From positions 68,083 to 132,082 of the forward strand of contig NZ_DATMGA010000027.1 of assembly GCF_035555955.1 (NCBI RefSeq): DNA of 64,000 nt, given 5' to 3'. This document shows, piece by piece, positions 17,265 to 26,017 of this stretch (positions within the stretch are counted from its first letter, which is position 1; each line of letters begins with the position of its first letter). The notes beneath the pieces were generated by a model, which had not been told where the DNA came from, searched no databases, and saw nothing but the letters and a program-made list of their open reading frames with translations. The position numbers were made by a program, and so were the translations under genes. Origin of the DNA: Eoetvoesia sp035555955. Its GTDB lineage: Bacteria > Pseudomonadota > Gammaproteobacteria > Burkholderiales > Burkholderiaceae_B.

Positions 17265-18374
17265 ATGAAATCACGCGCCGCCGTTGCCTTCGAGCCGGGC
17301 AAGCCCCTGCAAATCGTCGAAATCGACGTCGAACCGCCCCGCAAGGGCGAAGTGCTGGTCAAGATCACACACACCGCGCTATGCCACACCGACGCCTACA
17401 CCCTTTCGGGCGTCGACCCCGAAGGCGTGTTCCCGGCCGTGCTGGGCCATGAAGGCGGCGGCATCGTCGTCGAAGTCGGCGAAGGCGTCACCAGCGTCAA
17501 GCCCGGCGACCACGTCATCCCGCTGTACACCGCCGAATGCGGCGTGTGCAAGTTCTGCAAATCCGGCAAGACCAATCTCTGCTCGTCGGTGCGCGCCACC
17601 CAGGGCAAGGGCCTGATGCCCGACGGCACCACCCGCTTCAGCTACAACGGCAAGCCCATCTACCATTACATGGGCACCAGCACCTTCAGCGAATACACTG
17701 TAGTGGCCGAGGTCTCGCTGGCCAAGATCAACCCCCAGGCCCCTCTTGAAAAAGTCTGCCTTCTGGGCTGCGGCGTCACCACCGGCATCGGCGCCGTGCA
17801 CAACACCGCCAAGGTTCAGCCGGGCGACACCGTCGCCGTGTTCGGCCTGGGCGCCATCGGCCTGGCCGTCATCCAGGGCGCCGTGCAGGCCAAGGCCGGC
17901 CGCATCATCGCCGTCGACACCAACCCCGACAAATTCAAGCTGGCCAAGGTCATGGGCGCCACCGACTTCGTCAACCCCAAAGACTACGACAAGCCCATCC
18001 AGGAGGTCATCGTCGACATGACCGACGGCGGCGTCGAATTCAGCTTCGAGTGCATCGGCAACGTCGACGTCATGCGCTCGGCGCTGGAATGCTGCCACAA
18101 GGGCTGGGGCGAAAGCGTGATCATCGGCGTGGCCGGCGCCGGCCAGGAAATCCGCACTCGGCCGTTCCAGTTGGTTACCGGCCGGGTCTGGCGCGGCAGC
18201 GCCTTCGGCGGCGTCAAGGGCCGCACCCAATTGCCCGGCATGGTCGAACAAGCCATGGCCGGCGAAATCAACCTCGACCCGTACATCACCCACACACTGC
18301 CGCTGGATCGCATCAACGAAGCCTTCGACCTGATGCACGAAGGCAAGTCCATACGGGCAGTCATCAACTACTGA
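17265..18374 (+). CDS. adhC: S-(hydroxymethyl)glutathione dehydrogenase / class III alcohol dehydrogenase
   Basis: Cytoplasmic zinc enzyme of 369 residues (also called frmA or FlhA) oxidising S-hydroxymethylglutathione to S-formylglutathione with NAD. Catalytic zinc ligands are Cys40, His62 region (LGHEGGGIV) and Cys at GCGVTTG. The structural zinc cluster is CGVCKFCKSGKTNLC. The NAD site is VFGLGAIGLAVIQG. CAGGAGAA precedes the ATG at 17265. Part of frmR-adhC-gfa, presumably induced by formaldehyde. No S-formylglutathione hydrolase gene is visible nearby. Confidence 0.96.
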   Translation: MKSRAAVAFEPGKPLQIVEIDVEPPRKGEVLVKITHTALCHTDAYTLSGVDPEGVFPAVLGHEGGGIVVEVGEGVTSVKPGDHVIPLYTAECGVCKFCKSGKTNLCSSVRATQGKGLMPDGTTRFSYNGKPIYHYMGTSTFSEYTVVAEVSLAKINPQAPLEKVCLLGCGVTTGIGAVHNTAKVQPGDTVAVFGLGAIGLAVIQGAVQAKAGRIIAVDTNPDKFKLAKVMGATDFVNPKDYDKPIQEVIVDMTDGGVEFSFECIGNVDVMRSALECCHKGWGESVIIGVAGAGQEIRTRPFQLVTGRVWRGSAFGGVKGRTQLPGMVEQAMAGEINLDPYITHTLPLDRINEAFDLMHEGKSIRAVINY

Positions 18375-18453
18375 TCAAAAAGCTTCCACAAGGAAGGACG
18401 GCGGCGCGGATCCCTGCGCCGCCGTCTCAACAGCCAATCAATCGGAGACTATC

Positions 18454-19029
18454 ATGAGTGCAGTGTCGATTCATCCGTCGGTGGACAACGGCATCAAGCC
18501 GGCCGCCGCCAACTTCGCCGGCGGCACGCTGCAGTGCCATTGCGCGACGAACAAAGTCGAAGTGAAAGTGGCGGCGCAAACCGCCCACAACCACGCATGC
18601 GGCTGCAGCAAGTGCTGGAAACCCAAGGGCGCCATTTTCTCGGTCGTTGCCGTAGTTGCACGCGACAAGGTCAGCGTCGCCGCAAATGCCGACAAGCTCA
18701 AGATCGTCGACGAAAGCGCCACGATCCAGCGCCATGCCTGCAAGGACTGCGGCGTGCACCTGTTCGGCCGCATCGAAAACAAAGACCACCCCTTCTACGG
18801 ACTGGACTTCGTCCACACCGAACTGTCACCCCAGGACGGCTGGTCGGCGCCCACCTTCGCCGCCTTCGTGTCCTCCATCATCGAAAGCGGCACGCCGCCT
18901 TCGCAAATGGACGGCATTCGCGCCCGCCTGCGTGAAATCTCGCTCGAGCCCTACGACTGCCTCTCGCCCCCGCTGATGGACGCCATCTCCACCCACGTTG
19001 CCAAGGCCAAGGGCACACTGCGCGCCTGA
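18454..19029 (+). CDS. gfa: S-(hydroxymethyl)glutathione synthase (glutathione-dependent formaldehyde-activating enzyme)
   Basis: Gfa family protein of 191 residues, which binds glutathione and promotes its condensation with formaldehyde. Zinc-binding cysteines occur in GTLQCHCATNK, HACGCSKCWKPKG and HACKDCGVHLFG, as in Gfa. GGAGAC lies just upstream of the ATG at 18454. It is 79 bases after adhC and ends before a strong terminator. Together they convert formaldehyde to S-formylglutathione. Confidence 0.93.
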   Translation: MSAVSIHPSVDNGIKPAAANFAGGTLQCHCATNKVEVKVAAQTAHNHACGCSKCWKPKGAIFSVVAVVARDKVSVAANADKLKIVDESATIQRHACKDCGVHLFGRIENKDHPFYGLDFVHTELSPQDGWSAPTFAAFVSSIIESGTPPSQMDGIRARLREISLEPYDCLSPPLMDAISTHVAKAKGTLRA

Positions 19030-19078
19030 CCACGCTCCTAGGCCGTGCCTCGCCGCTCCAGGGCCTGCCGCAAACGTC

Positions 19079-19116
19079 AAAAGCTCCACCCGGTGGCAAC
19101 CGGGCGGAGCTTTTTA
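19079..19116. terminator. Bidirectional rho-independent terminator
   Basis: A long stem, AAAGCTCC-A-CCCGG paired with CCGGG-C-GGAGCTTTT, flanked by an A-run on the left and a T-run on the right. It lies between convergent genes gfa and the binding protein and can serve both strands. Confidence 0.85.
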
Positions 19117-19127
19117 TTCGGCGCCGC

Positions 19128-20303
19128 TTATTGCTTGCCGGGATCCTTGACGTTATCGAAGTGGGTCAATTCGACGACCGAGTTCTTGCCGTCCTTGCGC
19201 TGGATGGAGCCAATGTAGATCCGCTGCACGATGTCGCGGGTTTCCGGGTCGATGCTGATCGGGCCGCGCGGGCTTTCCAGCTTCAGCCCTTTCAGGGCGG
19301 CCATTACCTTGTCGCCGTTCATGTCGCCATGCAGTTTCTTGGCCACCGCGTAGATGGCCGCCATGCCGTCATAGCCCGCCACCGAATAGGGCGCCGGCAA
19401 TTCCTTGTCCTGCGAAACCTGCTCGTAGGCCTTCAGGAATTTCTCGTTCTCGGGGGAGGCCCGGCCTTCCATGTACTGGGTCGAGATAAAGATATTGGTG
19501 GCCGAATCGCCCAGCGCCTGCAGCACTTCGTTGGGCAGTTCGCTGACCAGCAGCACCTTGACGCCGGCCTTGCCCAGGCCGCGCTCCTTGAAGGCCTTCA
19601 TGAAGCCGGTGATCTGGTCGCCGCCCGGCACGAACACGAACACCGCATCGGGCTTGGCGTCCTGGATGCGATGCACGAACGGCGCAAGGTCGGGGCTGTT
19701 GAGCGGAACCTGCACGCTACCGACGATCTTCCCGCCATTTTCCTTGAAGGTTTTTTCGAAGCCGGCCTTGGCATCCAGGCCGGGTGCATAGTCCGACACA
19801 ATGGTAAACACGTTCTTGAAGCCGTGCTTGGCCGCCCAGATGCCCATGGGCGCGGCAATCTGCTGCAGCGTGAACGACACCCGCGCCACGTACGGCGAGC
19901 GGGTGGTAATACTGGACGCCGCCGCGTTCATGATGATCAAGGGCGTCTTGGCCCGGGTCGCCAAAGGAGCCGCCGCCAGCGCCTCGGGGGTAAAGCCGAA
20001 GCCGGCCAGCACGTTCACCTTGTCGCGCGTCAGCAGCTCCTGGGCCAGGCGCTTGGAGATTTCCGGGACCGGGCCGGTCGTATCGCGCACGATGATCTCT
20101 ACCTTCTTGCCCGCCACCGTATCGCCATGCACCTTGATATAGGCGTTCATGCCATTGAGAATGCGCCGGCCGTAATCGGCCATGGCGCCGGTGAACGGCG
20201 CGATCATGCCGATCTTGATCGTATCCTGGGCGTGAGAGGGCGAGCCCGCCAGGCCCATTGCCATACAGGCGGCAGTCATTGCCAGGGTTTTGCGAAAATC
20301 CAT
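19128..20303 (-). CDS. Orphan LivK-type periplasmic substrate-binding protein
   Basis: Type I periplasmic receptor, 391 residues, with a Sec signal peptide ending near SPSHAQD. The mature start IKIGMIAPFTGAMADYGRR and the segments AGFGFTPEALAAAPLATRA and VAGYDGMAAIYAVAKKL are typical of the aromatic and amino acid-binding LivK branch. GGAG precedes the ATG. No permease or ATPase is adjacent, so it must borrow one elsewhere. An IclR-like site lies 182 bases upstream (20485-20499), almost identical to the one in front of the dioxygenase operon, which suggests it feeds that pathway. Confidence 0.9.
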   Translation of the reverse strand: MDFRKTLAMTAACMAMGLAGSPSHAQDTIKIGMIAPFTGAMADYGRRILNGMNAYIKVHGDTVAGKKVEIIVRDTTGPVPEISKRLAQELLTRDKVNVLAGFGFTPEALAAAPLATRAKTPLIIMNAAASSITTRSPYVARVSFTLQQIAAPMGIWAAKHGFKNVFTIVSDYAPGLDAKAGFEKTFKENGGKIVGSVQVPLNSPDLAPFVHRIQDAKPDAVFVFVPGGDQITGFMKAFKERGLGKAGVKVLLVSELPNEVLQALGDSATNIFISTQYMEGRASPENEKFLKAYEQVSQDKELPAPYSVAGYDGMAAIYAVAKKLHGDMNGDKVMAALKGLKLESPRGPISIDPETRDIVQRIYIGSIQRKDGKNSVVELTHFDNVKDPGKQ

Positions 20304-20484
20304 TCTTGTCTCCAGTGTGTTTGTCCATAGCTATGCAAACAGCTGCGCGAGGGCGCGGCCGGACGGCCCGCCGGGGCGCACGTCCAAACGCCGCCGTCGA
20401 AGGCGCCTGGGCGCAAGCCCCGCCGACAACATGAAACGAGTGTAGGAGCCGCCCGTTTTGACTGTCAACGAAAGCGGCCATTAA

Positions 20485-20499
20485 GTGCGCATTGCGAAC
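20485..20499. promoter_or_regulatory. Candidate IclR operator, GTGCGCATTGCGAAC
   Basis: Fifteen-base site upstream of the orphan binding protein. Its reverse complement differs by one base from the site at 21497-21511 (GTTCGCTATGCGCAC). Both keep the GTTCG-N5-CGCAC layout of the PcaR-type IclR operator GTTCGATAATCGCAC, recalled from the literature. Confidence 0.6.
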
Positions 20500-20622
20500 A
20501 AACGTAATGGAAATCCACGACCCTTACGGCACACTGAAGCCGTCCGCCAAAGACGTGTGCATACCCATGCATTCGCGTTCAAATGCGCGGCCCAACCGAA
20601 CAGCGCGCCCGGCGCCAGGCCG

Positions 20623-21459
20623 CTAAAGAATGGATGCCAGCATCCTGCGCGCGCGCTCGAGCTCGGGCAGCAGCTGCTCGATCATATTGTCCAGGCTGCG
20701 GCGCGAAGTGGCGCTGACTATGCTCAGCGCCCCCAGCACGCGCCCGCCGCCGTCCCGGATGGGAACCGCCAACGAACGCACGCCAAGCTCCAGCTCCTGG
20801 TCGCACACGGCATAGCCCCGTTTCCGCACCTCGTCGAGCAGGGAAACCAGCCCCGGGACATCCACCTGGGTGTGCGGCGTAAGCTGTATGCGCGCCATGC
20901 GCTTGAGGCGCAGCAGCGCCTCTTTCCTGGGCAGGTCGGCCAGCAGCACGCGGCCTGTCGCGGCACCGTGGGCGGGCAGGCGGGACCCCAGCCCCAAGCC
21001 GTTGGACAGGCTGCGCCGCGTAGAGGCGCGAGCCACGAACACCACGTCGGTGCCGTCCAGCACCGCGAATGAACTGGATTCGCGCGTGCGTTCGCTGATT
21101 GCCTCCAGGGTAGGCTGCATGGTTCTGGCCAGGGAGTTGGACGCCAGGTAGGCATGGCCCAGGCGCAGGACGCGGGGCGCCAGGCGAAACAGCTTGCCGT
21201 CCCATTCCACATAGCCAAGACGCTGGAGGGTAAGCAGCGAACGCCGCGCGGAAGCGCGGGAATGCCCGGTTATGTCGGCGGCTTCGGTAAGGGTCAAAGC
21301 CTTGTTCGCAAGGCCGAAGGCTTCGATGATGGACAAGCCTTTTTCCAGGCCGGCAACGTACTCTTTTTCTTCTTTGCTGCGCTCGGGCGCGGCCGCCTGC
21401 CGCATCGAGCCGGCGGCCGATGCCCTTGCGTCGCTGTCGTTTTTTCTTGCGGTTGCCAT
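20623..21459 (-). CDS. IclR-family transcriptional regulator (PcaR/PobR/TphR type)
   Basis: Regulator of 278 residues. The winged helix spans about residues 35-95: EYVAGLEKGLSIIEAFG, then LTLTEAADITGHSRASARRSLLTL and LGYVEWDGKLFRLAPRVL. The ligand domain contains SSSFAVLDGTDVVFVARAS, LPAHGAATGRVLLADLP and ELGVRSLAVPIRDGGGRVLGAL. This branch controls protocatechuate, 4-hydroxybenzoate and terephthalate pathways. The ATG at 21459 is chosen because longer frames run through the operator. TATAAT lies at 21466-21471, seven bases before the ATG, so the message may be leaderless. Transcribed divergently from the dioxygenase. Confidence 0.9.
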   Translation of the reverse strand: MATARKNDSDARASAAGSMRQAAAPERSKEEKEYVAGLEKGLSIIEAFGLANKALTLTEAADITGHSRASARRSLLTLQRLGYVEWDGKLFRLAPRVLRLGHAYLASNSLARTMQPTLEAISERTRESSSFAVLDGTDVVFVARASTRRSLSNGLGLGSRLPAHGAATGRVLLADLPRKEALLRLKRMARIQLTPHTQVDVPGLVSLLDEVRKRGYAVCDQELELGVRSLAVPIRDGGGRVLGALSIVSATSRRSLDNMIEQLLPELERARRMLASIL

Positions 21460-21496
21460 GCGGGCATTATAAGCAGGAGAAAGCGCATCCGTATAG

Positions 21497-21511
21497 TTCG
21501 CTATGCGCACA
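21497..21511. promoter_or_regulatory. Candidate IclR operator, GTTCGCTATGCGCAC
   Basis: Near-palindromic site in the divergent promoter between iclR (start 21459, minus) and the dioxygenase (start 21585, plus). Matches the 20485-20499 site at 14 of 15 positions in inverse orientation. Confidence 0.65.
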
Positions 21512-21584
21512 TTATGGCCGATTTCTTTGACTGCCATGCAAGGCCTGCCTAAACTTGTTTCGTACATTTCAAGCAGGACTCGAC

Positions 21585-22841
21585 ATGACCACAGACACCG
21601 TGCACGATACAAGCGCCACGTCCATTCCCGCATGGGAAGGCGACATCACCCAGATTCCATACTGGGTTTACCGCAACGAAGACGTTCGAAAACTGGAGCA
21701 GGAAAAAATCTACCAGGGACCGACCTGGAACTATCTTTGCCTGGAAGCCGAGATTCCCAAGGCCGGCGACTACCGCAGCACCTTCGTGGGCGAAATGCCG
21801 GTCGTCGTCACGCGCAACACCGACGGCGGCATCCACGCCTTCGAAAACCGCTGCGCCCACCGGGGCGCGCTCATTGCGCTGGAAGACGGCGGCAACGTCA
21901 GGAACTTCTCCTGTGTTTACCACGCCTGGAACTACGACCTGGCCGGCACGCTGCAGGGCGTGGCGTTTCAGCGGGGGGTAAAGGGCAAGGGCGGCATGCC
22001 CGACACCTTTTCCAAGACGGCGCTGGGCCCGCGCAAGCTGCACATCGCCACCTTTTGCGGCCTGGTCTTCGGCAGCCTGGACGGCAACGCCCCTCCTATC
22101 GACGAATACCTGGGCGACGAAATCGCCTCCCGCATCAAGCGCGTGCTGCACAAACCGGTAAAAGTCATCGGCCGCTTCAAGCAGATTCTTCCCAACAACT
22201 GGAAGCTGTACTTCGAGAACGTCAAGGACAGCTACCATGCCAGCCTCCTGCATGTGTTCTTCACCACCTTCCGCCTGAACCGGCTGTCGCAGAAAGGCGG
22301 GGTCATCGTCAGCGAAACCGGCGCGCATCACGTCAGCTATTCGGCCATCGATACGCAAGAGGCTTCCAGCGCCGAGTACGAAAGCGAAAAGCTGCGCACC
22401 GACAAGGAAAACTACCTGCTGGCCGACCCCAGCCTGCTCGACGGCGTGGATGAATTCGGCGACGGAGTCACCCTGCAGATACTTTCCGTGTTTCCCGGCT
22501 TCGTGCTGCAACAGATCCGCAACAGCCTGGCAGTGCGCCAGGTTCTTCCCACCGGCCAGGAAAGCACCGAACTCAACTGGACCTACCTGGGCTTCGAGGA
22601 CGACACGCCCGAAATGGACACCATGCGTCTCAAGCAAGCCAACCTCATCGGCCCCTCGGGATTCGTCTCGATGGAGGACGGGGCGGTGGGCAGCTTCGTG
22701 CAGCGAGGCATACGCTGCGCCGATGCCGAATACAGCGTCGTGCAGATGGGGGGAAGCGGCATCGGCAGCGTCGACTACCGGGCAACGGAAACATCGGTTC
22801 GCGGCTTCTGGAAAGCCTACCGCGACCACATGGGGTTTTGA
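21585..22841 (+). CDS. Ring-hydroxylating dioxygenase large subunit (Rieske; salicylate/terephthalate/anthranilate oxygenase type)
   Basis: Catalytic subunit of an aromatic-acid ring hydroxylase, 418 residues. The Rieske cluster ligands are Cys90-His92 and Cys110-His113 (CAHRGAL, CVYHAWNYD). Mononuclear iron ligands lie in ENVKDSYHASLLH with His218 and His223. The segment FFTTFRLNRLSQKGGVIV recalls the NagG/AntA/TphA2 branch, which hydroxylates aromatic carboxylic acids. The ATG at 21585 has CAGGA upstream. It is followed after one base by the small subunit, then by a PdxA-like dehydrogenase. No ferredoxin or reductase is in the operon. Confidence 0.93.
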   Translation: MTTDTVHDTSATSIPAWEGDITQIPYWVYRNEDVRKLEQEKIYQGPTWNYLCLEAEIPKAGDYRSTFVGEMPVVVTRNTDGGIHAFENRCAHRGALIALEDGGNVRNFSCVYHAWNYDLAGTLQGVAFQRGVKGKGGMPDTFSKTALGPRKLHIATFCGLVFGSLDGNAPPIDEYLGDEIASRIKRVLHKPVKVIGRFKQILPNNWKLYFENVKDSYHASLLHVFFTTFRLNRLSQKGGVIVSETGAHHVSYSAIDTQEASSAEYESEKLRTDKENYLLADPSLLDGVDEFGDGVTLQILSVFPGFVLQQIRNSLAVRQVLPTGQESTELNWTYLGFEDDTPEMDTMRLKQANLIGPSGFVSMEDGAVGSFVQRGIRCADAEYSVVQMGGSGIGSVDYRATETSVRGFWKAYRDHMGF

Positions 22842-22842
22842 A

Positions 22843-23313
22843 ATGACAGCGATAAACTACGAACAACTGAATGCCTTCAACGCCGCCTACGCTTCCTGTA
22901 TCGACGAGGACAAACTGGAGTCCTGGCCCGCGTTCTTCACCGGCCACTGCCTGTACAAGATCACCACGGCCGAGAACCACGAAGCAGGCCTGCCGGCGGG
23001 GCTCATCTACGCCGACAGCAAAGGCATGCTGACCGACCGGGTCAGCGCCCTGCGCGAAGCCAATGTATACGAGCGCCAGCGCTATCGCCACATCATCGGC
23101 ACGCCGCACATTACCAGCACCGCGCCCGACGCGCTGCAAGCCGAAACCCCTTTCCTCGTAACCCGCATCATGCGCGGCGGTAAAATGGATTTGTTCGCCA
23201 CGGGGAAATATGTGGATCGCTTCGTACACGACGGCGCAGAGCTGAAACTGGCGCAACGCATCGTGGTTTGCGACAGCACGAGCTTCGACACGCTGTTGGC
23301 CATTCCCCTGTAG
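22843..23313 (+). CDS. Ring-hydroxylating dioxygenase small subunit
   Basis: Beta subunit of the oxygenase, 156 residues, cystatin-like fold. It contains YASCIDEDKLESWPAFFTG, YKITTAENHEAGLPAGLIY and DRVSALREANVYERQRYRHI, the standard family blocks. It starts one base after the large-subunit stop and probably forms an alpha3beta3 hexamer with it. Terminal residues FDTLLAIPL are typical. Substrate not defined. Confidence 0.93.
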   Translation: MTAINYEQLNAFNAAYASCIDEDKLESWPAFFTGHCLYKITTAENHEAGLPAGLIYADSKGMLTDRVSALREANVYERQRYRHIIGTPHITSTAPDALQAETPFLVTRIMRGGKMDLFATGKYVDRFVHDGAELKLAQRIVVCDSTSFDTLLAIPL

Positions 23314-23348
23314 GCCCGTGTAGCGACCGGCCAGGCAAGATTGCTTCC

Positions 23349-24323
23349 ATGACTGATCAAAAAAGAATTGCCGTCGCCCTGGGCGACCCCAACGGCATCG
23401 GCCCTGAAATCGCCGTCAAGGCCGCCGCCCATTTTGCCGGCGGCCCATTGCAGCCGGTGCTCGTCGGCGACGTCCATATCATCCAGGAATACGCCCGGCG
23501 CCACGCGCCGGATCTGCCCCTGATCGCACTGGAGCGGGCCGAGCCTGGCGGGCGGGCTCTGGTTTACGTGGACGTGCCGGCCCTTGCAGAGTCAAGCTTC
23601 AAACCCGGCCAGGTGCTGCCGGAGGCGGGCCGGGCAACGGTGGCCTATGTGAAACGTGCCGTGGAGCTCGCGCAATCGGGGCAGGCGGCGGCCGTGGTCG
23701 GCTGCCCGCATTCGGAGACCGCCATCAACCAGGCGGGCATTGCCTTTTCGGGATACCCCGGACTTATCGCCCAGCTTACCGGCACGCCTTCGGAAAAGGT
23801 GTTCCTGATGCTGGTGGCGGCCGGCCTGCGCATTGCGCACGTCACACTGCATGAAAGCGTCAAGACCGCCCTGCGGCGGATCACTCCAGACCTCGTCGTC
23901 GAGGCCGCGCTGGCGGCCGTGGCGGCCGAGAGGAAGCTGGGCAATCCAAACCCCACCATAGGCGTGTTCGGCATCAACCCCCATGCCGGCGAGAACGGCC
24001 TGTTCGGCGACGACGACCTGCACATCACCGAACCCGCCGTCGCGCGCCTGCGCGAAAAAGGCCTGCGCGTGGACGGCCCCACGGGCGCGGACCTTCTGCT
24101 TGGGCAGCGCCGGCACGATATCTACATTGCCATGTTCCACGACCAGGGCCATATCCCAGTCAAATTGCTCAGCCCGCTGCGCTCCAGCGCGCTGACCATC
24201 GGCACGCCCATCCTGTTTTCCAGCGTCGGCCACGGCAGCGCCTTCGACATTGCCGGCCAGGGCATCGCCGACCCCGTATCGGTGGTCGAAACGCTTTCGC
24301 TGCTGGACCAGGCAGAGCCCTAG
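23349..24323 (+). CDS. PdxA-family dehydrogenase (TphB-like cis-dihydrodiol carboxylate dehydrogenase)
   Basis: NAD-dependent metal enzyme of 324 residues. PdxA hallmarks are ALGDPNGIGPEIAVKA at the N-terminus, GCPHSETAINQAGI, GINPHAGENGLFG and AMFHDQGHIPVKLL, which carry the metal-binding His residues. Housekeeping PdxA oxidises 4-phosphohydroxythreonine. Placed directly after a dioxygenase and under an IclR regulator, this copy more likely oxidises and decarboxylates a cis-dihydrodiol carboxylate to a catechol, as TphB does in terephthalate degradation. The start at 23349 gives the normal length. Confidence 0.87.
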   Translation: MTDQKRIAVALGDPNGIGPEIAVKAAAHFAGGPLQPVLVGDVHIIQEYARRHAPDLPLIALERAEPGGRALVYVDVPALAESSFKPGQVLPEAGRATVAYVKRAVELAQSGQAAAVVGCPHSETAINQAGIAFSGYPGLIAQLTGTPSEKVFLMLVAAGLRIAHVTLHESVKTALRRITPDLVVEAALAAVAAERKLGNPNPTIGVFGINPHAGENGLFGDDDLHITEPAVARLREKGLRVDGPTGADLLLGQRRHDIYIAMFHDQGHIPVKLLSPLRSSALTIGTPILFSSVGHGSAFDIAGQGIADPVSVVETLSLLDQAEP

Positions 24324-24331
24324 ACTCCGGC

Positions 24332-25894
24332 TCACTCCGCCATCAACACGGCTTCTGGTTCGCCGTCCTCGGCATCGCCCGGATTCTCCGTCTTCCTGGT
24401 TCGCATCAGCCACAGGAAAGGCATGGACAGCACCGTTACCCACAGCATCAGCCGGAAGTCGTCCAGGTAGGCAATGAACGAGGCCTGCCTGGTCAGAAGC
24501 CCGTTCAACGCCGCCAGGCCCGCCGTGGTGTTCAGGTCGAACGCGCGCGTCAACGCACCCGGATGCAACGCCACCGCGCCGGCCGTTATATAGGCCGCCA
24601 GCGAACTGTGCGCAATGGCCGTGTTGCGCGTCAGCAGCGTCTGCATGGCCGAAATGCCGATGCTGCTGCCGATGTTGCGCAGCAAGCTGAAAATGGCCGT
24701 GCCTTCGGAACGCAGGTGGCGAGCCAGCGTGGAGAAAGTCATGGTGGTCAGCGGCACGTAGCAAAAACCCAGGCCCATGCCCTGCAAGAAGCCCGGCCAC
24801 ACGATATCCCACTCTCGAAGCTGCGGCGTATAACAGGCCATGGCCCACAACGACAAGGCGGTCAGCCCAAAGCCGCCGGCAACGATCAGGCGGCTGTCGA
24901 TGCGGCCCACCAGCCGCCCCGCGAACAACATGGCGAACATCGTGCCGATACCGGTAGGCGCGGTTACCAGGCCGGTCGTCATCACCGGATACCCCAGCAG
25001 GTTTTCCAGCATGGGGGGCAACAGCGCGCGCGTCGCGTAAAGCAGCAACCCAAGCAAAAAATAGAATGCCAGCCCGGTAATGAAATTCCTGTCGTGCATG
25101 AGCTTGACGTTAAGAAACGATTTTTCGCCGGAGCTTATCGTGTGCAGCACAAAAAAAGTAAACGCGACGACGGTGCAGATCGCCTCGATGCGAATTTCGA
25201 TGGAGCCGAACCAGTCCAGCTGCTCGCCCCTGTCCAAAAAGAGCTGAAACATGCCGATGGCGATGGCCAGCATGGTAAAGCCGAACCAGTCGAACTTCTG
25301 GATAAGCTTGGACGTCAGTTCGTGCACATAGCGGTACACGCCAAGAAACGACAACACCCCCACCGGAAGGTTGATCAAAAACACCCAGCGCCAGCTCACG
25401 TTGTCGGTCAGGTATCCGCCCAGGGTCGGCCCCAGGATCGGCCCCAGCATGACGCCCATGCCCCATACCGCCATGGCCCGCGCATGGCGCTCGGGCGGAT
25501 TGATGTCCAGCATCACCGCCTGCGATAGCGGCACCAGCGCCGCCCCGAACACCCCTTGCAAAAGGCGGGCCAGCACAATCTCGGCCAGGTTCCCGGAGAT
25601 CCCGCACAACAGCGAGCTGATGGTGAAGCCCGCAATGGAGACCATGAATATCGTCTTGCGCCCGTAGCGGCCAGAAAGCCAGCCCGTTACCGGCGTGGCA
25701 ATGGCGGCCGCCACGATGTACGAGGTCAGCACCCACATGATCTGGTCCTGCGACGCCGAGAGGCTGCCCGCCATATGGGGCAACGCCACATTGGCGATGG
25801 TGCTGTCCAGCGTCTGCATGATGGTCGCCAGCATGATGGACAAGGTCACCATGAAACGATTCAGTTCGGGGGGAGACTCGCTTTTTTCAACCAC
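24332..25894 (-). CDS. DHA2-family (EmrB/QacA) MFS drug efflux transporter, GTG start
   Basis: Inner-membrane proton-driven exporter, 520 residues, fourteen predicted helices. Motifs are MLATIMQTLDSTIANVALPHM (helix 1), SYIVAAAIATPVTGWLSGRYGRK (motif A) and GPILGPTLGGYLTD (motif C). A GTG at 25894 (VVEKSESPPELNRF) matches the usual N-terminus. It lies 123 bases downstream of a MarR gene on the same strand, an arrangement like emrR-emrB. It converges with the PdxA-like gene. No EmrA-type membrane fusion protein is adjacent. Confidence 0.9.
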   Translation of the reverse strand: MVEKSESPPELNRFMVTLSIMLATIMQTLDSTIANVALPHMAGSLSASQDQIMWVLTSYIVAAAIATPVTGWLSGRYGRKTIFMVSIAGFTISSLLCGISGNLAEIVLARLLQGVFGAALVPLSQAVMLDINPPERHARAMAVWGMGVMLGPILGPTLGGYLTDNVSWRWVFLINLPVGVLSFLGVYRYVHELTSKLIQKFDWFGFTMLAIAIGMFQLFLDRGEQLDWFGSIEIRIEAICTVVAFTFFVLHTISSGEKSFLNVKLMHDRNFITGLAFYFLLGLLLYATRALLPPMLENLLGYPVMTTGLVTAPTGIGTMFAMLFAGRLVGRIDSRLIVAGGFGLTALSLWAMACYTPQLREWDIVWPGFLQGMGLGFCYVPLTTMTFSTLARHLRSEGTAIFSLLRNIGSSIGISAMQTLLTRNTAIAHSSLAAYITAGAVALHPGALTRAFDLNTTAGLAALNGLLTRQASFIAYLDDFRLMLWVTVLSMPFLWLMRTRKTENPGDAEDGEPEAVLMAE

Positions 25895-26017
25895 AGTATT
25901 TCCAGTCCCGCAAAATATAATAACGCCAGTTACTATCTGGGCGAACACCACCCGTCAAGAAAACAAAGAGGCTCTTGGCACTTGCCGAGCAATCTCCTCG
26001 ACAAGGGTTAACAGGCC

